A DNA stretch of 5,284 nt from a bacterium (lineage in GTDB: Bacteria; Zixibacteria; MSB-5A5; GN15; FEB-12), in the NCBI GenBank assembly GCA_030612965.1, contig JAUWMW010000166.1, forward strand, positions 1 through 5,284. The letters run 5' to 3'. Below, piece by piece: positions 1 to 4,926 of this stretch. The notes under the pieces are model-generated. The model was not told where the DNA came from. It saw only the letters and a list, made by a program, of their open reading frames with translations, and ran no database searches. A program made the translations under genes and the position numbers. Position 1 is the stretch's first letter, and each line of letters opens with the position of its first letter.

Positions 1-1410
1 GTTGATCCGATCCAACTCGCGGAACAGTTCGCGCCAGTCGCCGTAGTCGTTCTGAAACCCGGCCAACTGAATGGCCATTCCAAGATTGTTGCGCAGGCCG
101 TTGACAAAACCGGCTTTTGCACGGGCCTTGATCTTGTCGACTTCCTCAATCGGGATCAACTCTTCTTTGAGTCGTTCGATTTCGGCGAAGATTTGCTCCT
201 CACACTCTTCATTGGTGTGGTCTGTAGCCGGCATGGCATAAGCGATGCAAAGGCATGGATATTTGTTGCCGGGATAACCCGGCCAGGTGCCAACGTTGGA
301 AGCGATCTTCTTTTCCTTGACAAGATTCTTGTACAGGAGAGATGTTCTACCCTGGCCGAGGTAATCGGAGATAGCTTCAAAAACCGGCCAATCCGGATGC
401 GTTCCACTGGGAATATGATAAGCCACGGCAAAGAGCGGTTGGGCGGGGTCGTGCAATGTTACCCGTTTCTCACCCTTCTGCGGGGGTTCGATAGTGGCGA
501 CTCGTTCCGGCTTGGGACCCGACGGGATCCGACCCCAATATTTCTTGGCCAGCTTGAATACTTCCTTCGGTTTGACATCGCCAACGATGGCCACAATAAG
601 GTTTGAAGGGATGTAATACTTCTTGAAATACTCTTTCACCGCATCGCGGCTATAGTTCTTGATGTCCGACATGTGACCGACGATCGAAATGCCGTACGGG
701 TGGGCCGAGAACGCAGTCGACTGCATGGCATCGATAGTACGCATGATCGGGTTGTTGTCCAGCACCTGCAAACGCTCATTAACGATCACGTTGCGCTCAC
801 GATACATCTCGCGCAGCACCGGGTTGAGGAAGCGCTCGGACTCCATTGCCATCCAGAGTTCCAGCTTGTTTGAAGGCAGGCTCATAATATACTGAGTCAT
901 GTCCTTGCCGGTGCCGGCGTTTATACCTGTCCCACCTTCCTTTTCAAGGATGTGATCGAATTCATTCGATTCCACGTACTGATTGGCTGCTTCGATAGCG
1001 TCGTCGAACGCCTGCTGTAGTTCCTCCAGCCGCGTCGAGTCAGCCCGCAATCCCATCTTGCGTTCGGCGCGAAGAAGCGCCCAGATTGAATCCTCGACCG
1101 CCATCGCCTTCAACTCCGCCTCCAGATCGGTAGTGCCGAGCGTGGTGGTGCCCTTGAAAGCCATGTGTTCGAGCATGTGCGCCAAACCGGTGTACTCCTT
1201 GGGATCGTCGACACCACCCACATTGGCAAAAGTGACAAACGACGCTACGGGAGCGTCATGGCGCTCCATCACAATGATCTTCAGGCCGTTGTCCAGCGTC
1301 GTTTCGGATACTGTCCCTTCCAGTTCGGAAAAGTCGAAACCGAAAAGCGCCGGTGCCGTCATAAGCACCAGACACGCCGTAACGATGGGCCAGAAAGAAC
1401 TCCTTTTCAT
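1..1410 (-). CDS. Exported M16 family (insulinase-like) zinc metallopeptidase, 3' end beyond window
   Basis: The minus strand is open for 470 codons from an ATG at 1410 to the left edge, so the C-terminus is missing. Residues 1-24 look like a signal peptide (Lys-Arg, hydrophobic core, APALFG), so the protein should act outside the cytoplasm. The M16 signature is clear. H78-x-x-E81-H82 supplies two zinc ligands and the catalytic Glu, E205-x6-E212 supplies the third ligand region, and residues 159-174 (GGTGINAGTGKDMTQY) match the conserved edge strand after the active site. A helical, charged insertion at about 95-157 separates HxxEH from that strand, making the HxxEH-to-E spacing about 130 rather than the roughly 77 of pitrilysin. 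From about residue 290 the sequence reads as an M16 C-terminal domain. A strong Shine-Dalgarno GGAGG (1416-1420) sits 5 bases before the ATG. M16 proteins of this type degrade peptides or process exported proteins, often paired with a second M16 protein. The substrate is unknown. Confidence 0.93.
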   Translation of the reverse strand, partial: MKRSSFWPIVTACLVLMTAPALFGFDFSELEGTVSETTLDNGLKIIVMERHDAPVASFVTFANVGGVDDPKEYTGLAHMLEHMAFKGTTTLGTTDLEAELKAMAVEDSIWALLRAERKMGLRADSTRLEELQQAFDDAIEAANQYVESNEFDHILEKEGGTGINAGTGKDMTQYIMSLPSNKLELWMAMESERFLNPVLREMYRERNVIVNERLQVLDNNPIMRTIDAMQSTAFSAHPYGISIVGHMSDIKNYSRDAVKEYFKKYYIPSNLIVAIVGDVKPKEVFKLAKKYWGRIPSGPKPERVATIEPPQKGEKRVTLHDPAQPLFAVAYHIPSGTHPDWPVFEAISDYLGQGRTSLLYKNLVKEKKIASNVGTWPGYPGNKYPCLCIAYAMPATDHTNEECEEQIFAEIERLKEELIPIEEVDKIKARAKAGFVNGLRNNLGMAIQLAGFQNDYGDWRELFRELDRIN

Positions 1411-1465
1411 AGAATCCTCCGGGAATGAATTAATAAGTACTGCATCATCTTTCTTGCTGCCTGCG

Positions 1466-1494
1466 AATAAAGGTCAGCCCTCTTGGCTTGTCAA
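1466..1494 (-). promoter_or_regulatory. Putative sigma70-type promoter of the M16 peptidase gene
   Basis: On the minus strand a perfect -35 hexamer TTGACA (1489-1494) is followed after exactly 17 bases by TTTATT (1466-1471), a 4 of 6 match to the -10 consensus. Transcription would start near 1458, giving a leader of about 48 bases that contains the GGAGG ribosome binding site. This suggests that the peptidase is transcribed independently of imuAB upstream. Predicted by eye from consensus only. Confidence 0.5.
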
Positions 1495-1511
1495 GTCCGG
1501 TGACTGAAAAG

Positions 1512-1533
1512 CAGATAAACTCGGTTTTATCTG
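1512..1533. repeat. Short AT-rich inverted repeat upstream of the M16 promoter
   Basis: CAGATAAA (1512-1519) and TTTATCTG (1526-1533) form a perfect 8-bp inverted repeat around CTCGGT. It lies 18 bases upstream of the proposed -35 box of the peptidase gene, a reasonable place for a regulator site. It lacks the GC-rich stem and following T-run of a typical intrinsic terminator. Its function is unknown. Confidence 0.4.
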
Positions 1534-1602
1534 TATTTGAAATGGGATCGAGCATACCAGTGTAAACGGAGATTGGTGCGGGGATGTTTCAAAATAGGGT
1601 TC

Positions 1603-1634
1603 TTGTGGGCGGCAGACGTCCCTGTCTGCCCCTT
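1603..1634 (+). repeat. Palindromic repeat of the GGCAG family, copy 1
   Basis: GGCAGAC (1611-1617) pairs with GTCTGCC (1624-1630) around a six-base loop. The 32 bases from 1603 to 1634 match 28 of 32 bases at 4117-4148, including both flanks TTGTG and CCCCTT, and a third relative lies at 4080-4102. It is therefore a dispersed intergenic repeat rather than a local hairpin. It codes for nothing evident. Confidence 0.75.
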
Positions 1635-1645
1635 GTCAATTGGTT

Positions 1646-1748
1646 GTCATTGCGAGCGACCATAGGGAGCGCGGCAATCTCATTCTTCGAGTTGCCCAAC
1701 GAATTGAGATTGCCGCGTCGTCCGCCGCGGCGGACTCCTCGCAATGAC
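1646..1748. repeat. Nested palindromic repeat element of about 103 bp
   Basis: The outer arms GTCATTGCGAG (1646-1656) and CTCGCAATGAC (1738-1748) are exact complements. Inside them a 13-bp perfect stem joins 1670-1682 to 1705-1717 (CGCGGCAATCTCA and its complement), and 1721-1734 is a perfect palindrome, TCCGCCGCGGCGGA. Repeats beginning GTCATTGCGAG with inner GCAATCTC are familiar to me from intergenic DNA of many unrelated bacteria. The element lies just downstream of imuB and might help stop that transcript, although no T-run follows. The following 1749-1815 holds only a GGGGCACCCC-like stretch and a short hairpin, CGCAT-TT-ATGCG, at 1800-1811. Confidence 0.8.
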
Positions 1749-1815
1749 GGCTCTCGGGATTGTTCAACAAGTCCCAAGCTGTGGGGCACCCCGCAAGTCC
1801 GCATTTATGCGCCCG

Positions 1816-3366
1816 TTAATCGAAAATACCGTGAAGGAACCATCGTGAACGTAACCGATCGAAAAAGAAAAGATACCGCCGGTTGTCGGCGGTGTGCAAT
1901 TCATAATAGAGACGATCAAAGCCACCATGCCACCAGCCCCCGGAAAGCTCCCAGGGTCCGTACCGGCGGTCAATCTGCTGACGGTCACCACGATGATGTT
2001 CTATCGAAACCGGTGTGCCGTTGACAGTGGTGATGTTGGTTTCTATCGGCAATGGAAAGAGTCGTAGCCCACCGATGTTGTGATAACAGTATGCGACTGT
2101 TGCCGGACGAGAAAAACGGTCCGAAAAGAGAGTGCCGGTATCGTGCATGTTTGTGCCTTTGATCCGTCGTCTGGTATCGAGAGGGGAGAGGTGGAAATTC
2201 TGTTCCGGGAGCAGAGTTGGGTTAAGACTCACAGTATAAAGCTTGTGATCTTTCAAGGTGATGTTGTTGTCCATAGAACCAACTTGTCGGTGGTGGTCGA
2301 AGTTGAGTTGCCGGGAAGGTAGCGGGGTGATTGTTTTGCGAGGGATGATTACAATCAGATCGGTAACGGCTGCAGGTAGTTTCAGCCGCTCCAATTGAGA
2401 ACGTAGTTGCCGCGAGAGTTTCCTGATGGACAGGGTTGGTTTCTCAACTGACAGGGTCAGTTTTTTTTCGGTGTGGTTTTCAAGTGACAGCTTCAGCATG
2501 ACCCGACTGCAAGCATAACCCTGTTGACCCAGACAGGTCAACAACGGTTGCAGGAGTTGTTGGACATGATGAATAATAGTGGCGGTGTTGTAGATTCGGT
2601 AGGTGAGATGCATCTCATTCGACATATCCTCTTTCGGGTGAACACGCAGGAACTGTTGTGGGTCACATCCGCGCGATAAGTGCGACAGGGTTGCTCCTTC
2701 GGCGCCGAAGCGCTGCGCTATTTCGTTGGCGGGAAACTCGGCCAGACGTCCGATTGTTTTGAGATCAAGATCGCGCAGGGTCTCAAGGGTGTCGGATGAC
2801 AGAGCCAGATGTTCAATGTCAAGGCTCTCAATGAAAGCGCTACCAGCGCCTTTGCTTACTATAGTGAACCGATTATCCTTCGATGTTTCCGCGGCGATTT
2901 TGGCGATAAACTTATTGTCGGCAACGCCCACTTTCGCCGGGTAACCGAGCGACTCAACAAGCGCAATGATCTTTTTTGTGATGACGGTTTCGCTCTTGTG
3001 AAGGCGCATCAGTCCGTTTACTTCCATAAAAATAGTAAGGGCACCGCCGGTGCTGTCGGCGCCTTTTTCTGCAAAAGGACCGATAGTCTGAAGTGCTTTC
3101 AGAAGCTTCTGTGATTCGCTGGTTTCCTTTTCGGTGTTGCGTACTTTGACAATCAAATCAGGACAGACTGTGTGCGCCTGAGGAACGGTACTGTTTATCA
3201 AAACGCCGTGCTCCGTCGCTGCCTGGTTCATGGCGACGATCGGCGCCGACTTGCGATCCTCCTCGGTGAGCGCCAATGGTTGCTCAGCCGGCGATGGTTC
3301 CTTTTGGTAGAACATCTCCAGCGAGAATTCTTCGAGCAGTACGCAAGCGATACGTTCACTATCCAT
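1816..3366 (-). CDS. imuB: ImuB, catalytically inactive Y-family DNA polymerase homologue
   Basis: A 516-residue Y-family-like protein with the hallmarks of ImuB, the adaptor that links the mutasome to the beta clamp in translesion synthesis. Residues 53-73 (HGVLINSTVPQAHTVCPDL) and 113-123 (FMEVNGLMRLH) correspond to palm segments that carry the catalytic acids in active Y-family enzymes. Here those acids are largely missing, since the N-terminal strand reads ACVLLEEF (7-14) rather than HVDMDAFF. Residues 196-221 match the helix-hairpin-helix thumb segment. QLNFD (353-357) could be a beta-clamp-binding peptide. The last 47 residues, from GPW (470) through SGGWW and YYE to RWFLHGIFD, are the conserved ImuB tail. 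The ATG lies inside the end of imuA (8-base overlap), with GGAG at 3377-3380 ten bases upstream, so translation is probably coupled. The stop is TAA. The gene next downstream is the M16 peptidase, not dnaE2. Confidence 0.92.
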   Translation of the reverse strand: MDSERIACVLLEEFSLEMFYQKEPSPAEQPLALTEEDRKSAPIVAMNQAATEHGVLINSTVPQAHTVCPDLIVKVRNTEKETSESQKLLKALQTIGPFAEKGADSTGGALTIFMEVNGLMRLHKSETVITKKIIALVESLGYPAKVGVADNKFIAKIAAETSKDNRFTIVSKGAGSAFIESLDIEHLALSSDTLETLRDLDLKTIGRLAEFPANEIAQRFGAEGATLSHLSRGCDPQQFLRVHPKEDMSNEMHLTYRIYNTATIIHHVQQLLQPLLTCLGQQGYACSRVMLKLSLENHTEKKLTLSVEKPTLSIRKLSRQLRSQLERLKLPAAVTDLIVIIPRKTITPLPSRQLNFDHHRQVGSMDNNITLKDHKLYTVSLNPTLLPEQNFHLSPLDTRRRIKGTNMHDTGTLFSDRFSRPATVAYCYHNIGGLRLFPLPIETNITTVNGTPVSIEHHRGDRQQIDRRYGPWELSGGWWHGGFDRLYYELHTADNRRYLFFFDRLRSRWFLHGIFD

Positions 3367-4054
3367 TTAATGCTATCTCCACGTGCGCTCCTTCCCTGGA
3401 GATTCTGCTTTTGGTGACGGTGACTTTTAGTTTTGAGGGTGTCACGCGAGCCACTTCCAGCCGTAACGCTACAGTGCTGGCCGGGATTATCGGGTTGGAT
3501 GCGTTGTTGTTCTCGGTCAGGAAAATAACCAGCGCTTTGGAGCGCGCTGTTTGTTGCCGCAATCGATGCAACAGCGACGACAGTGATAAATCACTTCTTT
3601 GTGACAGATCACTCTTTTGGTTGGTCAGGTCCAGGACAATACAGTGAGCCACTCGCTTTGACAAAACCAACTCCGCTGCGCGCAGGCCTGACGGCAGGTT
3701 GTCCGGTCTTACCACCACCAGCTCTTTTATATCTACCCCACAGGTAGCCGCCGCAGCCGGAAAGAAAGAACCGGAAAGGTCGATGTACGCCACTGTCCCG
3801 GTTTTGGTGAGAGCCGCCAGTATCACAAAGAGGAAACTTGTCTTCCCCGATCCATCCTCACCGGTGATCTCGATAAGTTGGCCGTACGGAATGCCCTGCC
3901 GGGGAAAAAGAGCATCAAGATTTGCAATACCGGTTTGGAAAATCGGTTCGGATAATCCAGCGGTCAAAGCGACGGCTTCGGGCCATTTTTGAGTTATCAG
4001 TTGCCGTAGTTGATCCGGCGGTAATCTGTGTTTGTCGATGTCATTCACAGGCAA
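3359..4054 (-). CDS. imuA: ImuA, RecA-like mutasome ATPase-fold protein
   Basis: A 231-residue RecA-fold protein directly upstream of imuB, matching ImuA of the imuA-imuB-dnaE2 mutagenesis cassette. FQTGIANLDALF (39-50) corresponds to the RecA strand before the P-loop, and GEDGSGKT (65-72) is a Walker A motif. VAYIDLSGSFFP with CGVDIKELVVVRP (88-117) parallels the RecA segment IDAEHALDP...GVDIDNLL. HCIVLDLT (137-144) is the Walker B strand. The C-terminal part, including LRLEVARV and KVTVTKSRI, follows the RecA core. The position of RecA's catalytic Glu is Ser94, so ATP hydrolysis may be weak or lost. Loops are shortened relative to RecA. The start is uncertain: TTG at 4054 and GTG at 4048 are both possible, no in-frame ATG exists anywhere in the gene, and neither start has a convincing Shine-Dalgarno. 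It ends in TAG inside the imuB start region. Confidence 0.88.
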   Translation of the reverse strand: MPVNDIDKHRLPPDQLRQLITQKWPEAVALTAGLSEPIFQTGIANLDALFPRQGIPYGQLIEITGEDGSGKTSFLFVILAALTKTGTVAYIDLSGSFFPAAAATCGVDIKELVVVRPDNLPSGLRAAELVLSKRVAHCIVLDLTNQKSDLSQRSDLSLSSLLHRLRQQTARSKALVIFLTENNNASNPIIPASTVALRLEVARVTPSKLKVTVTKSRISREGAHVEIALNG

Positions 4055-4066
4055 GCCTGTTTTTTT
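4047..4066. repeat. Inverted repeat with T-run at the imuA start
   Basis: ACAGG-CAAG-CCTGT (4047-4060, six-base arms if the loop is only AA) is followed by a run of seven T on the plus strand (4060-4066). On the plus strand it resembles a small terminator, but no plus-strand gene precedes it. On the minus strand it covers both candidate imuA start codons, so a hairpin in the mRNA could affect initiation. It also forms the left border of the hairpin cluster. Confidence 0.4.
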
Positions 4067-4079
4067 GCGCTTTGCGCGC

Positions 4080-4102
4080 GGCAGGATCGCAGGGATCCTG
4101 CC
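4080..4102 (+). repeat. Palindromic repeat of the GGCAG family, copy 2
   Basis: GGCAGGATC (4080-4088) and GATCCTGCC (4094-4102) form a perfect 9-bp stem around GCAGG. It shares the GCG-GGCAG...CTGCCC frame with 1603-1634 and 4117-4148, but the inner stem bases differ on both arms in a compensating way. Confidence 0.7.
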
Positions 4103-4116
4103 CTACATTGCGCGTT

Positions 4117-4148
4117 TTGTGCGCGGCAGACCTTCCGGTCTGCCCCTT
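4117..4148 (+). repeat. Palindromic repeat of the GGCAG family, copy 3
   Basis: GGCAGACC (4125-4132) and GGTCTGCC (4137-4144) pair perfectly around TTCC. The 32-base segment matches 28 of 32 bases at 1603-1634, about 2.5 kb away, in the same orientation. The copy at 4080-4102 lies immediately beside it. Confidence 0.78.
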
Positions 4149-4159
4149 CCGTGTATGGC

Positions 4160-4195
4160 CCCCGGCGGGTCCGAAGACGGACCCACCCTACGGGG
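4160..4195. repeat. Two-level hairpin (GGGTCCG / CGGACCC)
   Basis: The inner arms GGGTCCG (4167-4173) and CGGACCC (4178-4184) pair perfectly around AAGA. The outer arms CCCCG (4160-4164) and CGGGG (4191-4195) also pair. It is part of the intergenic hairpin cluster and of a different family from its neighbours. No function can be assigned. Confidence 0.65.
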
Positions 4196-4215
4196 ACTAA
4201 GCGCCCCGAATTGTC

Positions 4216-4235
4216 ATTCCCGCGAAGGCGGGAAT
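4216..4235. repeat. ATTCCC-N8-GGGAAT palindromic repeat (dRS3-like)
   Basis: ATTCCCGC (4216-4223) and GCGGGAAT (4228-4235) form a perfect 8-bp stem with loop GAAG. The pattern ATTCCC-N8-GGGAAT is that of the Neisseria dRS3 repeat, and similar GTCATTCCCGC repeats occur in many other bacteria. The resemblance is of pattern only and does not imply a Neisseria origin. Confidence 0.7.
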
Positions 4236-4242
4236 CCATTCA

Positions 4243-4264
4243 TGTAGGTCAGGTCTGACCTACA
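4243..4264. repeat. TGTAGGTCAG inverted repeat
   Basis: TGTAGGTCAG (4243-4252) and CTGACCTACA (4255-4264) are exact complements separated by GT. The sequence GACCTACAAG at its right end (4257-4266) recurs at 4325-4334, at the right end of the next element. The two elements therefore share a border sequence. Confidence 0.65.
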
Positions 4265-4283
4265 AGACTGATCTGCCACGGAT

Positions 4284-4327
4284 GTCGAAACCCGCCTCCG
4301 GCGGTCCTTCGGACCAGGGGTTTCGAC
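4284..4327. repeat. Cruciform repeat with two inner hairpins
   Basis: The outer arms GTCGAAACCC (4284-4293) and GGGTTTCGAC (4318-4327) form a 10-bp stem. Inside lie two adjacent hairpins: CCGCC-TCC-GGCGG (4292-4304) and GGTCC-TTC-GGACC (4303-4315). They share bases at their edges, so the three stems compete slightly or form a compact three-way junction. It is not a tRNA, being too short and lacking anticodon and acceptor features. It belongs to the hairpin cluster. Confidence 0.65.
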
Positions 4328-4372
4328 CTACAAGTCTGTACTCACTTAGTTCACCGAACACGCCCGAAAGAA

Positions 4373-4414
4373 ACCGGGCTTGTCCCGGTCACCCTTCGAC
4401 TCCGCTCAGGGTGA
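4373..4414. repeat. Two adjoining hairpins, including a TCACCCT / AGGGTGA repeat
   Basis: ACCGGG (4373-4378) pairs with CCCGGT (4384-4389) around CTTGT. It is followed without a gap by TCACCCT (4389-4395) and AGGGTGA (4408-4414) around a 12-base loop. The second has the CCCTTCGACTCCGCTCAGGG form that I know as a widespread intergenic palindrome in bacteria. Confidence 0.6.
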
Positions 4415-4436
4415 AGTTGCGGACGCGCATCGCGCG

Positions 4437-4477
4437 CACGGTCAAGCCGTGTCTCTCGCGCTGCGCGCCTAGCGCGA
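4437..4477. repeat. Two small GC-rich hairpins at the right end of the cluster
   Basis: CACGG-TCAAG-CCGTG (4437-4451) and TCGCGCT (4456-4462) with AGCGCGA (4471-4477) around an eight-base loop. The second is followed by AAAA. The surrounding sequence is low-complexity GCGC, so the second pairing is less telling than those to its left. Confidence 0.45.
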
Positions 4478-4491
4478 AAAGCGCACTCACA

Positions 4492-4511
4492 TACTGCTCA
4501 TTTGTGCAGTA
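4492..4511. promoter_or_regulatory. Possible LexA-type operator (TACTG-N10-CAGTA)
   Basis: TACTG (4492-4496) and CAGTA (4507-4511) are separated by exactly 10 bases, the spacing and outer bases of the E. coli LexA box (CTG-N10-CAG). The palindrome extends one base further inward (TACTGC / GCAGTA). imuAB cassettes are usually under SOS control, which makes the site notable. However, it lies 438 bases from the imuA start with the hairpin cluster between, and 209 bases before the plus-strand gene at 4720. The LexA motif of this organism is unknown, and the inner bases are not AT-rich as in E. coli. Confidence 0.35.
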
Positions 4512-4532
4512 CATGGTACGCAATAATCTTCA

Positions 4533-4566
4533 CCGGCCAATCACATATTTGCCGGCTTTTGCTTTT
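4533..4566 (+). terminator. Weak terminator-like hairpin
   Basis: CCGGC (4533-4537) pairs with GCCGG (4551-4555), with two further A-T pairs inside after one mismatch and a seven-base loop. It is followed by CTTTTGCTTTT (4556-4566) on the plus strand. The stem is short and no plus-strand gene lies upstream in the window, so this may be chance or a remnant. Confidence 0.25.
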
Positions 4567-4719
4567 ATGAGCGACCCTGCATGTCTGCATGGAATCGACC
4601 GAGGTGTATAGCCAGGCGGCGGCGCGCAAATGTCGCCCTGACTTGGTATCAACAACGGATATATCTGGCATATGATTGAACGACATCACCGCCCAGAGAG
4701 ATGAGGTAAGTTCGCAACA
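4567..4719 (+). promoter_or_regulatory. Leader of the plus-strand secreted-protein gene
   Basis: No gene is evident here. GAGGT (4703-4707) is a Shine-Dalgarno-like sequence, 12 bases before the ATG at 4720, which is rather far. TATGAT (4671-4676) is a 5 of 6 match to a -10 box, but I see no -35 box at the proper distance. GGATATATCTGG just upstream is a short imperfect palindrome. Promoter assignment is tentative. Confidence 0.3.
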
Positions 4720-4926
4720 ATGAATGTCACAAACAGCAAGATGGTGGGACTGTTCTTCCTGTGTATTCTTCTGCCCTTGTCAGTCCCGGCGGCCGATTAC
4801 ACCGGTACTGTGCGAATCTTCATGGTTGAGCCGGTATCGCAGTGGACCGACGGCAACGGTGATCCTTACGGTTTCGGTTTTCTCGATTTCGCCCTCGAGG
4901 CCGAAATCGATCTCAAGGACTATTAG
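4720..4926 (+). CDS. N-terminal part of a secreted protein, ended by TAG at a frame break
   Basis: The frame starts at ATG 4720 and stops at TAG 4924-4926, giving 68 residues. Residues 1-25 form a signal peptide: Lys7, then a hydrophobic run from Val9 to Pro19, then SVPAA before Asp26. The mature part (DYTGTVRIFMVEPVSQW, then GFGFLDFALEAEIDL) reads like a beta-rich start of a larger exported protein. I do not think 68 residues is the whole product, because the frame beginning at 4926 continues as a thioredoxin-like domain. One missing base near 4921-4926 would join the two as ...KDYYGLNSTEAG. A larger internal deletion is also possible, because as I remember related proteins they carry several tens more residues between these segments. 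Either a broken gene or an assembly indel is plausible. Confidence 0.6.
   Translation: MNVTNSKMVGLFFLCILLPLSVPAADYTGTVRIFMVEPVSQWTDGNGDPYGFGFLDFALEAEIDLKDY

Noticed and set aside
156..431. Open frame on the minus strand inside the M16 gene (and plus-strand frames at 193-606 and 983-1507)
   Set aside because: They lie in other frames of a well-supported M16 coding region and show no recognisable protein character.
1584..2024. Plus-strand open frame of 146 codons
   Set aside because: It runs through palindromic repeats and the antisense of imuB. The translation is low-complexity and rich in Arg and Pro.
4284..4327. tRNA-like cloverleaf
   Set aside because: At 44 bases with two 3-base loops it is too short and lacks T-loop, anticodon and acceptor features.
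4047..4477. CRISPR array
   Set aside because: The hairpins differ in sequence and spacing. There is no repeated unit separated by regular spacers.
4282..4611. Plus-strand open frame of 109 codons upstream of the secreted-protein gene
   Set aside because: It translates the hairpin cluster. It has no Shine-Dalgarno and no recognisable domain.
4498..4689. Minus-strand open frame of 63 codons
   Set aside because: It has no ribosome binding site and no recognisable motif, and it overlaps the LexA-like palindrome and the leader region of the plus-strand gene.
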